Assembly: GCF_001742165.1 (NCBI RefSeq)
Contig: NZ_CP016443.1
Coordinates: forward strand, 3,254,881-3,318,880
DNA length: 64,000 nt
From: Burkholderia stabilis
GTDB taxonomy: Bacteria > Pseudomonadota > Gammaproteobacteria > Burkholderiales > Burkholderiaceae
Direction: 5' to 3'
In this document: in pieces, positions 56,589 to 64,000 of the stretch
How positions within the stretch are numbered: the first letter of the stretch is position 1
Layout: each line of letters begins with the position of its first letter
The notes under the pieces: generated by a model
The model's database searches: none
Told to the model about the DNA's origin: nothing
What the model saw: the letters and a program-made list of their open reading frames with translations, nothing else
Translations under genes and position numbers: made by a program

Positions 56589-56978
56589 ATGTTTTCACAT
56601 GTTTGCGTGGGCGTCAGCGACACCGCGCGCGCCTACGATTTCTACGCACCGCTTCTCGCGGAACTCGGGCTGCGCCTCAAGTTTCGCGAGCCGGACGGCT
56701 GGTCGGGCTGGATGCCGCCCGACGCCGACCGGCCGCTGTTCTTCTTCGGTCAGCCGCTCGACGGGCGCGCGCCCGAACCGGGCAATGGCCACACACTTGC
56801 GTTCGCTGCGCCGACACGCGCGCATGTCGATCGCTGCCACGCGCTCGCGCTGCGGCACGGCGGCACGTGCGAAGGGCCGCCCGGCTTGCGGCCGGACTAC
56901 CACCGCGACTACTACGGCGCGTACTTCCGCGATCCGGACGGCAACAAGCTCTGCGTCGTCTGCCATCGTCCCGAGTAA
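56589..56978 (+). CDS. VOC-family (glyoxalase/bleomycin resistance-like) protein
   Basis: A 129-residue protein of the vicinal oxygen chelate fold. Marks: FSHVCVGVSDTARAYDFYAPLLAELG at the start, WSGWMPPDADRPLFFFG, the HTLAFAAPTRAHVDRCHALALRHGG middle and YYGAYFRDPDGNKLCVVCH at the end. Metal-ligand candidates are His4 and the late Asp/Asn. Substrate unknown; such single-domain members include lyases, dioxygenases and binding proteins. GGAGCG precedes ATG 56589. The divergent AraC gene may control it. Confidence 0.9.
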   Translation: MFSHVCVGVSDTARAYDFYAPLLAELGLRLKFREPDGWSGWMPPDADRPLFFFGQPLDGRAPEPGNGHTLAFAAPTRAHVDRCHALALRHGGTCEGPPGLRPDYHRDYYGAYFRDPDGNKLCVVCHRPE

Positions 56979-57088
56979 TACGCGGTTGTCAGGATTGTAT
57001 CGATAGTTGACCGGATAGCGGTGATGATGACCGGGCGTTGGCCGTACGCTGGCAGCACATCACGACACGCTTTGGCCAGGAGACAACG

Positions 57089-58339
57089 ATGCATCTGACG
57101 ATTGACGATCTGCCCGCCGCGATCCGCGCGGCGAAACGGGCGCTGCGCGCCGATCTGCCCGGCTATGCGTCCACCTTCCGCGAGCTGGAGGGCGACATCG
57201 CGCGGCAGGTCGACGCGATCCGCCGCGCGCATGCGCACGGCCGCGACGTGATTCCGGTCGTGCCGTTCGAGGCAATCGCGGGCGGGACCGTCGAGCCGCA
57301 CGCGATTGCCGCGATCCGCACGCACGGCGCGGTCGTGATTCGCGGCGTGTTCGATACGCAGCAGGCGCGCGACTGGAACGACGAGATCGGCGCCTACCTC
57401 GATGCGAACCGTTTTGCCGACCGGTTGCATGCGCGTGCCGAAGATCGGTATTTCGGCAATCTCGCGTCGGGCAGGCCGCAGATCTACGGCGTCTACTGGT
57501 CGAAGCCGCAGGTGGCCGCGCGGCAGTCGCAGGCACTCACGCAGGCGCGCGTGTTCCTGAACCGCCTGTGGCGTCATGCAGACGGCGCGCGCACGCATTT
57601 CGAGCCCGATCAGGCGCTTGCCTACGCGGACCGGATTCGCCGCCGGCCGCCGGGTTCGACGTCGCTCGGGCTGTCGCCGCATGTGGACGGCGGCTCCGTC
57701 GAACGCTGGCTCGGCGCGAACTTCCGCCAGGTCTACCGCCACGTGCTGGCCGGCCGCTGGCGCGACTACGACCCGTTCGATGCGGCCTTCCGCCCCGACG
57801 TCGAGGAGATTCCGTCGCCGGCCGTGTGTTCGATGTTCCGCACGTTTCAGGGCTGGACCGCGCTGACGCCGCAGGGCCCCGGCGACGGCACGCTGCAACT
57901 GATCCCGGTTGCGAACGCGATGGCCTACGTCGTGCTGCGCGCGCTGCAGGACGACGTCGCCGACGACGACCTGTGCGGCGCACGCCCCGGCCGTGCGCTG
58001 TCGATCCTGCCCGAATGGCACGCGCTGCTGCTCGACGCGCTGGTGCCGATCCCGCACATGGAGCCGGGCGACGCGGTGTTCTGGCACGGTGACGTCGTGC
58101 ATGCGGTCGAGGATGCGCATCGCGGCAGCGGCGACAGCAACGTGATGTACATTGCGGCCGCGCCCGGCTGCGCGAAGAACGACGCTTACCTGCGGCGTCA
58201 GTTGCCCGCATTCCTGAGCGGCGAGAGCCCGCCCGATTTTCCTGCCGATCACTTCGAGACCGGATTCGACGGGCGCGGCGGGGAGGGCGATCTCACGGCG
58301 CTCGGCCGTTCGCAGATGGGGCTCGCGCCCGGCGCGTAA
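57089..58339 (+). CDS. DUF1479-family protein (YbiU-like, putative Fe(II)/2-oxoglutarate oxygenase)
   Basis: A 416-residue protein of the DUF1479 family, which includes E. coli YbiU and yeast relatives. The family shows the double-stranded beta-helix of iron/2-oxoglutarate oxygenases. Candidate metal ligands are visible: His and Asp in GLSPHVDGGSVERW and His in FWHGDVVHAVEDAHRG, with the 2-oxoglutarate-facing Arg likely near SNVMYIAAAPGC. I start at ATG 57089 with CCAGGAGA upstream. The reaction is unknown. It stands alone, about 110 bases after the VOC gene. Confidence 0.88.
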   Translation: MHLTIDDLPAAIRAAKRALRADLPGYASTFRELEGDIARQVDAIRRAHAHGRDVIPVVPFEAIAGGTVEPHAIAAIRTHGAVVIRGVFDTQQARDWNDEIGAYLDANRFADRLHARAEDRYFGNLASGRPQIYGVYWSKPQVAARQSQALTQARVFLNRLWRHADGARTHFEPDQALAYADRIRRRPPGSTSLGLSPHVDGGSVERWLGANFRQVYRHVLAGRWRDYDPFDAAFRPDVEEIPSPAVCSMFRTFQGWTALTPQGPGDGTLQLIPVANAMAYVVLRALQDDVADDDLCGARPGRALSILPEWHALLLDALVPIPHMEPGDAVFWHGDVVHAVEDAHRGSGDSNVMYIAAAPGCAKNDAYLRRQLPAFLSGESPPDFPADHFETGFDGRGGEGDLTALGRSQMGLAPGA

Positions 58340-58572
58340 CGGGCGCACCACGGGGCGTGCTGCGAGTCGCGCCGCGCGCGAAAGCAGCCGTTCGCGCCGC
58401 GGCGAACGGCCGTCTGCCGAATCCGCTGCCTGCTGCGTGCAATTCGACGCGATCGGCTGTCTGCGGAGCCGAAATCGACGCGAATTGCGCAATTTGGCTT
58501 CCGATAATGGTCCGGACACAACGCAGCTGCCCCGTGTGCTTCACGGGTGTGGCGATGACCATGGAGGAGTCG

Positions 58573-59331
58573 ATGCAATTCACGCAAGCAATCGTTCGCC
58601 GTCCCTCGCCGTCCTGCGGCGCGGGCCTGACCACCGCCGAACTCGGCGCACCCGATTACGACAAGACGCTCACGCAGTTCCACGCCTATTGCGACGCGCT
58701 GCGCACGCTCGGCGTCGAGCTGACCGAGCTGCCGCCGCTGGACGCGTTCCCCGATTCGCACTTCGTCGAGGACGTCGCCGTCGTGACGCCGGAATTCGCG
58801 GTGATCACGCGCCCCGGCGCGCCTGCGCGACGCGGCGAGACGGTGCATATCGAAGCGGCGCTCGCCGCGCATCGCGACCTGCTGCCGATGCAGGAAGGCC
58901 GTCTCGACGGCGGCGACGTGATGCTGGTCGGCAAACGCTTTTACATCGGCCTGACGGGCCGCACCGACGCCGAGGGCATCGGCGCGTTCGAATCGCTCGT
59001 GTCGCGCTACGGTTATTCGGTCGTCGCGGTGCCGGTCGGCGCCGGGCTGCACCTGAAGTCGGTCGTCAACGCGCTGGGCGACGACACGCTGCTCGTGACC
59101 GAAGCGCTGGCCGCGCACCCGGCGTTCGCCGACTATCGCCGGATCGCGATCTCGGCGGCCGACGAATACGCGGGCAATACGCTGCGCGTGAACGGCACGC
59201 TGATTACGCCGGCCGGTTATCCGCGCGTGCACGACGCGATCGGGTCGCTCGGGCTGCCGCTGCACGTGATCGACACGAGCGAGTTCCGCAAGATGGACGG
59301 CGGCCTGACCTGCCTGTCGCTGCGGTTCTAG
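58573..59331 (+). CDS. dimethylarginine dimethylaminohydrolase-like amidinohydrolase
   Basis: Member of the guanidine-modifying superfamily, 252 residues, the size of Pseudomonas DDAH, which turns dimethylarginine into citrulline and dimethylamine. Active-site features are in place: EDVAVV (Asp67 region), the EGRLDGGDV stretch (Glu108, Asp112), His160 in GLHLKSVVNALG, and nucleophile Cys247 in GGLTCLSLRF. I start at ATG 58573 because of GGAGGAG just before; ATG 58555 is possible. It sits before an Lrp regulator and an amino acid permease, which fits use of arginine derivatives. Confidence 0.9.
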   Translation: MQFTQAIVRRPSPSCGAGLTTAELGAPDYDKTLTQFHAYCDALRTLGVELTELPPLDAFPDSHFVEDVAVVTPEFAVITRPGAPARRGETVHIEAALAAHRDLLPMQEGRLDGGDVMLVGKRFYIGLTGRTDAEGIGAFESLVSRYGYSVVAVPVGAGLHLKSVVNALGDDTLLVTEALAAHPAFADYRRIAISAADEYAGNTLRVNGTLITPAGYPRVHDAIGSLGLPLHVIDTSEFRKMDGGLTCLSLRF

Positions 59332-59429
59332 CCGATTGGCGCGCGGCCGCTTCGGCCGGATAATGTGGCCCCCGCGCGGAAAAGGAGACGTTCCGCGCAC
59401 CAGCCACGACCCGACCGGAGCGAACGCGG

Positions 59430-59894
59430 ATGACCGACAAGAAGATGCAGCTCGACAAGATCGATCTCCGGATCCTCGACATCCTGCGTACCGACGGACG
59501 GATTTCATACCGGAAGCTGTCTGAGCTCGTGAACCTCACGCCGCGGCCCTGCCAGGCGCGCGTGGAGCGGCTCGAGGCGCTCGGCGTGATCGCGGGCTAC
59601 CGCGCGGTGATCAACGCGCCGCGCGCGACCAAGCCGATCGTCGTGATCGCGCAGATCGTGCTGGCCGATCACGGGCGTTCGCAGGCGCCGTTCGAAGAGG
59701 AGATGCGCGCGAATCCGGCGGTGCTCGATTGCTGGCTCGTCAGCGGCACGTTCGATTTTCTCGTGCGGCTCGCGTGCGAGGATCTCGACGAGTACCGGCG
59801 GATCGCGAATGTGTGGCTCGAAAGCCCGCGGTTCAGGATCGAGAAGATCGTGACGACCGCCGAACTGCAGGCGATCAAGCGCAGCGTCGTCTGA
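59430..59894 (+). CDS. Lrp/AsnC-family transcriptional regulator
   Basis: A 154-residue feast/famine regulator. The N-terminal helix-turn-helix spans about 6-55 (IDLRILDILRTDGRISYRKLSELVNLTPRPCQARVERLEALGVI) and the RAM ligand domain follows (VVIAQIVLADHG, CWLVSGTFDFLVRLACEDLDEY, ETTA-like KIVTTAELQ). It lies between the DDAH-like gene and an amino acid permease and could sense an amino acid handled by them. Confidence 0.94.
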   Translation: MTDKKMQLDKIDLRILDILRTDGRISYRKLSELVNLTPRPCQARVERLEALGVIAGYRAVINAPRATKPIVVIAQIVLADHGRSQAPFEEEMRANPAVLDCWLVSGTFDFLVRLACEDLDEYRRIANVWLESPRFRIEKIVTTAELQAIKRSVV

Positions 59895-60007
59895 CGCGGC
59901 CGGTAAAGTCCGGTCGCGCAGGCCCGGTTTCAATGCGAATGACCGGTTCGATCGATTTGTATTCCGAATCAAATCGAGCGAACCCGAATCCAATCAGGGT
60001 GAACACT

Positions 60008-61537
60008 ATGGATGCTTTGCAAGCGGCAGCGGAGACGGCCGCACCGTCCGGGACGACGCTCAAGCGCCGGCTGCAGGGCCGGCACATCGCGATGATCGCG
60101 ATCGGCGGCTCGATCGGCACGGGGCTGTTCGTCGCGTCGGGCGCGTCGGTCGCGCAGGCGGGGCCGGGCGGCGCGATCGCCGCGTATATCGCGATCGGGA
60201 TGATGGTGTACTTCGTCGTCACGGGGCTCGGCGAGATGGCGGCGCTGATGCCCGTGTCGGGCTCGTTCGCGGTGTACGGCGAGAAGTACGTCGACGAAGG
60301 CTTCGGCGTCGCGCTCGGCTGGACCTACTGGTACAGCTGGGCCGTGACGATCGCGATCGAGCTGGTCGCCGCGCAGATCGTGATGCGCTACTGGTTTCCC
60401 TCGGTGCCGGGCGTGTGGTGGGGGGCGGGCTTCCTCGTGCTGATCTTCCTGCTCAATACGCTGTCGGTACGCGGTTTCGGCGAGTCGGAATACTGGTTCT
60501 CGCTGATCAAGGTCGTCACCGTCATCGCGTTCATCGCGGCCGGGCTGCTGATCGCGGCCGGCGTGCTGGGCAGCGGGCATCCGGTGGGCTTGCGCAACTT
60601 CACGACGGGCGACGCGCCGTTCGTCGGCGGCGTGCACGCGATGATGAGCGTCGCGCTGATCGCGGGATTCTCGTTTCTCGGCACCGAGCTGGTCGGGATC
60701 ACGGCCGGCGAATCGGAGAATCCGCGCAAGACGATCCCGCGCGCGGTGAAGCAGATCTTCTGGCGGATCATGCTGTTCTACGTGCTCGCGATCTTCGTGA
60801 TCGGCCTGCTCGTGCCGTACACCGATCCGAACCTGCTGAAGAGCGACGTGACCGACATCGGCGTGAGCCCGTTCACGCTCGTATTCAGCCACGCGGGCTT
60901 CACGGTCGCGGCCGGCGCGATGAATCTCGTGATCCTGACGGCGGTGCTGTCGGCCGGCAACTCCGGCACCTATGCGGCGACGCGGATGCTGTACAACCTC
61001 GCATCGGAAGGGCGCGCGCCGGCGATGTTCGCGACGTTGTCGCCGGGCGGCGTGCCGCGCAACGCGCTGTACGCGACGATGGCCGTCGGCGGGCTGTGCT
61101 TCCTCACGTCGCTGACCAACAACCAGAGCATCTATCTGTGGCTGCTGAACACGGTCGGCATCACGGGCTTCATCGCGTGGCTCGGTATCGCGGTCTGCCA
61201 TTACCGGTTCCGCAAGGGGTTCGTGAAGCAGGGCTACCGGCTCGAGCAACTGCCGTATCGCGCGAAATGGTTTCCGTTCGGGCCGCTGTTCGCGATCGCG
61301 ATCTGCATCGTGATTTCGCTCGGGCAGGATTACCAGGCCTTCTTCGCGGCCCGCATCGACTGGATGGAAGTGCTGTCGATCTATGTGTGGATTCCGCTGT
61401 TCGTCGCGATCTGGTGGGCGTATCGCCGCGCGCGCAAGAGCCGGCTCGTGCGCTACGAGGATATGGACATCGGCCCGTGGCTGACGCGTTCGGTCGACAC
61501 GATGGCGGATACGCGCGAGCGGTCGCGCGGCGCGTGA
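60008..61537 (+). CDS. amino acid permease, APC/AAT family (LysP-like)
   Basis: Inner-membrane amino acid/proton symporter of 509 residues with 12 helices. The family hallmark RHIAMIAIGGSIGTGLFVASG near residue 30 is exact, followed by GEMAALMPVSGSFAVYGEKYVDEGFGVALGW, GFSFLGTELVGITAGESENP and AVLSAGNSGTYAATRMLY. SGSFA with YVDEGFG and the EKY stretch resemble lysine permease LysP, but specificity is not certain. I start at ATG 60008; the frame runs upstream through the Lrp gene end. Lrp is the likely regulator. Confidence 0.92.
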   Translation: MDALQAAAETAAPSGTTLKRRLQGRHIAMIAIGGSIGTGLFVASGASVAQAGPGGAIAAYIAIGMMVYFVVTGLGEMAALMPVSGSFAVYGEKYVDEGFGVALGWTYWYSWAVTIAIELVAAQIVMRYWFPSVPGVWWGAGFLVLIFLLNTLSVRGFGESEYWFSLIKVVTVIAFIAAGLLIAAGVLGSGHPVGLRNFTTGDAPFVGGVHAMMSVALIAGFSFLGTELVGITAGESENPRKTIPRAVKQIFWRIMLFYVLAIFVIGLLVPYTDPNLLKSDVTDIGVSPFTLVFSHAGFTVAAGAMNLVILTAVLSAGNSGTYAATRMLYNLASEGRAPAMFATLSPGGVPRNALYATMAVGGLCFLTSLTNNQSIYLWLLNTVGITGFIAWLGIAVCHYRFRKGFVKQGYRLEQLPYRAKWFPFGPLFAIAICIVISLGQDYQAFFAARIDWMEVLSIYVWIPLFVAIWWAYRRARKSRLVRYEDMDIGPWLTRSVDTMADTRERSRGA

Positions 61538-61661
61538 TGCGCCGGCCGGCCGCGTGACGGTCGGCCGGCTGCCGGGATACCATCGCGGTTCGCGCGGCGT
61601 GTCGCTCAGGGCCTGCGGCACGCGGCGCGCTTCCCGATCGATTTCGCGTCCAGCACACAAC

Positions 61662-63083
61662 ATGACAACACAGCCGAACCGCGTTTCCTCCCAGTCACTT
61701 GCCTCCGGCGCCAGCGTGCGCGAGATTGCCGATACCGTGCGCACGGCCGGGCGGCGTGCCGCCGATATCGCCGACGACGCGCTCGCGCGTCTCGCGGCGA
61801 TCGCGCCGCTCAATGCGATGGTGCACGTCGATGCCGATCTCGCGCGCCGCACGGCCGCAAGCGTCGATGCGCGCATCGCGCAGGGCGACGTGCTGCCGCT
61901 CGCCGGCGTGCCGTTCGTCATCAAGGACAACCTCGATACCGTCGCGATGCCGACGCTCGGCGCGAGCCCGGCGGTGAACGGCTATCGGGCGGCGGAAGAC
62001 GCGCTTGCCGTGCGACGCCTGCTCGACGCCGGCGCGGTGCCGCTGGGCAAGGCGAACATGCACGAGCTCGCGTTCGGCATCACGAGCGGCAACCGGCATT
62101 TCGGCGCGGTCGGCAATCCGCATGACCCGCGGCGCATCGCCGGCGGGTCGAGCGGCGGTACGGCGGCGGCCGTCGCGGCCGGCATCCCGTTCGGTCTCGG
62201 CACCGACACGGGCGGCTCGGTGCGCATTCCGGCCGCATTCTGCGGTGTGTACGGGCTGCGGCCGTCCGCGCAGCGCTATTCGCCGCACGGCGTGCTGTCG
62301 CTGTCGCCCACGCGCGATACGGTCGGGCCGATCGGCCATGACATCGACGACCTGCTGCTGCTCGACACCGTGTTGACGCGCGACGACAGCCCGGCCGCCG
62401 CTCCCGAGTGGCCGAGGTTGCGCATCGGCGTGCCCGGCGCGCCTTACTTCGACGCGCTCGATCCGGGCGTCGCGGCATGCATCGAGCGTGCGCTCGCGTC
62501 GTTCGCGGCGGCCGGCGCGACGCTCGTGCCGCTGCCGGCGATGCCGCTGCACGAAGCAAACGAGGCATGCAGCTTTCCGATCGTCGCGTTCGAGGCGAAC
62601 CGGTATTGGCGCAACTTCGCGGCGGAACGGCTCGGCATCCCGTTCGACGTGTTCGTCGAGCGGATCGCGAGCGACGACGTGCGCGACATTTTCCGGTCGT
62701 TCGTGGCTGCGCCGGTCGAGGCCGGCGCCTATGCGGAAGGGATCGCGTGCCGGCAGCGTCTCGTGCGCTGGTACGACGACGCGTTCGGCATGCCGGTCGA
62801 CTGCATCGCGATGCCGACGGTGCCGGGCGAGCCGCCGGCGCTCGACGAGGTGGCGTCGATGACGGCCGCGCAGGGCGGCGCGCTGTTCGAGCGCGTCGTG
62901 CGCCAGACGTCGCCGGCGACGCTCGCCGGCGTGCCGTCCGTGTCGATCCCGGCCGGACGCTCCGCGCAGACGGGGCTGCCGGTCGGCCTGATGCTGGAAG
63001 GGCCGTGGGGCAGCGACCGCCGCCTGCTGGCGATCGCGCGCCGGATCGACGCGCGGCTGCGGGCGGACGCGACGGCCGCCTGA
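61662..63083 (+). CDS. amidase-signature hydrolase (indoleacetamide hydrolase/AtzE-like)
   Basis: Amidase-signature enzyme of 473 residues that hydrolyses an amide. The Ser-cisSer-Lys triad is visible: Lys88 in GVPFVIKDNLD, cis-Ser163 in AGGSSGGTAAA and nucleophile Ser186 in GLGTDTGGSVRIPAAFCG. The end (SIPAGRSAQTGLPVGLMLEGPWGSDRRLLAIAR) is also typical. I start at ATG 61662 (MTTQPN). It follows the permease by 124 bases and faces the LysR gene. The substrate could be indoleacetamide, an aryl amide or an allophanate-type compound; not determinable. Confidence 0.9.
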   Translation: MTTQPNRVSSQSLASGASVREIADTVRTAGRRAADIADDALARLAAIAPLNAMVHVDADLARRTAASVDARIAQGDVLPLAGVPFVIKDNLDTVAMPTLGASPAVNGYRAAEDALAVRRLLDAGAVPLGKANMHELAFGITSGNRHFGAVGNPHDPRRIAGGSSGGTAAAVAAGIPFGLGTDTGGSVRIPAAFCGVYGLRPSAQRYSPHGVLSLSPTRDTVGPIGHDIDDLLLLDTVLTRDDSPAAAPEWPRLRIGVPGAPYFDALDPGVAACIERALASFAAAGATLVPLPAMPLHEANEACSFPIVAFEANRYWRNFAAERLGIPFDVFVERIASDDVRDIFRSFVAAPVEAGAYAEGIACRQRLVRWYDDAFGMPVDCIAMPTVPGEPPALDEVASMTAAQGGALFERVVRQTSPATLAGVPSVSIPAGRSAQTGLPVGLMLEGPWGSDRRLLAIARRIDARLRADATAA

Positions 63084-63093
63084 ACCGCCGCGT

Positions 63094-63999
63094 TCAGGCC
63101 AGATAGGCCTTCATGAAGTCGACCCATGCACGCACCTTCTGCGGTACGTGCGGGGTCGACGGGTACAGCGCGTACACCGCCTGCGGCGGAAACCGGTAGT
63201 CGGGGAGCGCGTCGACCAGCGCGCCGCTCGCGAGGTCGTCGCGCACGAGCCACTCGGGCAGCAGCGCAACGCCGCTGCCTTGTCGCGCCAGCACGCGCAG
63301 TACCGATGCGTTGTCGACCACGACACGCGGCTTGGCGCCGGGCTGAAACGCGTGCGGGTTGCCGTCGCGATCCGCGAGCGTCCAGGTGGCGATCCGCTCG
63401 AGCCGCGTGTGGCCGAGCTGCGGCAGGCGCGCCAGCACGTCGGGCGAATCGATGCGCGACAGGCCGGCCGCGGCGAGCAGCGACGGCGCGATCACGGGCC
63501 GCACTTCGTAGGTGGCAAGGCATGCGCCACGGTACGGCAGGTCCTGGAACTGTTCGAGGCGCCCGAGCCGGATCGCGACGTCGACGCGCTCGCGCACCAG
63601 GTCGACCTGCGACGCGTGCGTCTCGAGCCGCACGCGCAGCGCGGGATGGCGCTGCATGAACGCGTGCAGCGCCGGTGCGACCACCATCGTCCCGTACTCG
63701 ACGGTCGACGTCACGCGCAGCACGCCGTGCATCCCGCCATGCTCGCTGCGGGCGTCTTCGATCGCGCTTTCGGCTTCCTCCAGCACGCGCAGGCAGCGCG
63801 CATAAAAGCGCTCGCCCGCGTCGGTCAGCTCGACGCGCCGCGTCGTGCGCGTGAGCAGCGTGACGCCGAGCTCGGTTTCCAGCTGCTTGATGTTGAAGCT
63901 GACCGCGGCCCGCGCCTGGTTCAGCTGGGCGGCGGCGGCCGTAAACGACCCCGCTTCCACGATGGCGCGGAAGACGGCGAAACGATCGAGACTCACCAT
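63094..63999 (-). CDS. LysR-family transcriptional regulator
   Basis: A 301-residue regulator, complete in the window, with its start at the last bases. The winged helix is at about 4-62 (LDRFAVFRAIVEAGSFTAAAAQLNQARAAVSFNIKQLETELGVTLLTRTTRRVELTDAG), and the periplasmic-binding-like effector domain follows (GVLRVTSTVEYGTMVVAPALHAF, VALLPEWLVRDDLASGALVDALPDY). It converges on the amidase gene with a gap of only 10 bases. Its target is probably to the right of the window. Confidence 0.94.
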   Translation of the reverse strand: MVSLDRFAVFRAIVEAGSFTAAAAQLNQARAAVSFNIKQLETELGVTLLTRTTRRVELTDAGERFYARCLRVLEEAESAIEDARSEHGGMHGVLRVTSTVEYGTMVVAPALHAFMQRHPALRVRLETHASQVDLVRERVDVAIRLGRLEQFQDLPYRGACLATYEVRPVIAPSLLAAAGLSRIDSPDVLARLPQLGHTRLERIATWTLADRDGNPHAFQPGAKPRVVVDNASVLRVLARQGSGVALLPEWLVRDDLASGALVDALPDYRFPPQAVYALYPSTPHVPQKVRAWVDFMKAYLA

Positions 64000-64000
64000 G

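Overview
The window reads as a stretch of a Burkholderia chromosome, most likely of the Burkholderia cepacia complex and possibly its second chromosome. GC is high throughout. The lipase and its foldase match my memory of B. cepacia LipA and LimA almost residue for residue, and the tricarboxylic acid (TCA) cluster has the gene order I know from Burkholderia. I see no rRNA, tRNA, CRISPR array, insertion sequence or prophage. The taxonomic call is from recognition, not from a search.

Layout. 0.3-5.4 kb: a tripartite drug efflux operon (HlyD-type adaptor, 14-helix MFS pump, outer-membrane factor) divergent from a TetR regulator, with tandem 20-bp operator repeats between them. 5.4-10.1 kb: an MscS-type channel, a luciferase-like oxidoreductase and an acetyltransferase. 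10.1-11.1 kb: a gene-free kilobase ending in a strong orphan terminator. 11.1-20.5 kb: sirtuin plus methyltransferase (overlapping), 6-phosphogluconate dehydrogenase, small secreted and membrane proteins, an NlpD-like lipoprotein, cytochrome b561, and a DUF2946 protein with a TonB-dependent copper receptor. 20.7-22.8 kb: lipase and foldase. 22.8-29.1 kb: a MocR regulator divergent from a four-gene polyamine-type ABC importer. 29.4-32.7 kb: an MFS exporter and a convergent S53 peptidase.

33.7-40.6 kb is the main accessory region: an orphan type VI secretion (T6SS) module in the order VgrG, Tle3-type lipase effector, lipoprotein immunity protein, PAAR tip, and a large membrane protein of unknown function. 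The genes are packed with start/stop overlaps. The lipase gene is broken by a one-base deletion in a C run. 40.8-41.9 kb: a small ArsR/SRPBCC/DUF1801 operon with a clear operator; its last gene is also frameshifted, in a C/G run.

42.1-55.5 kb is a central-carbon cluster. On the minus strand lie mdh, a CoA-ester lyase, a lysozyme-inhibitor-like protein, a PrpD-family dehydratase and aconitase. Divergently, a GntR regulator is followed by sdhCDAB-sdhE-gltA. A perfect 16-bp palindrome sits between mdh and the GntR gene, just upstream of a good sigma70-type mdh promoter, so the GntR protein probably controls mdh and itself. 55.5-64 kb: an AraC regulator, a VOC protein, a DUF1479 protein, a dimethylargininase-like hydrolase, an Lrp regulator, an amino acid permease, an amidase and a LysR regulator, which together suggest amino acid or amide use.
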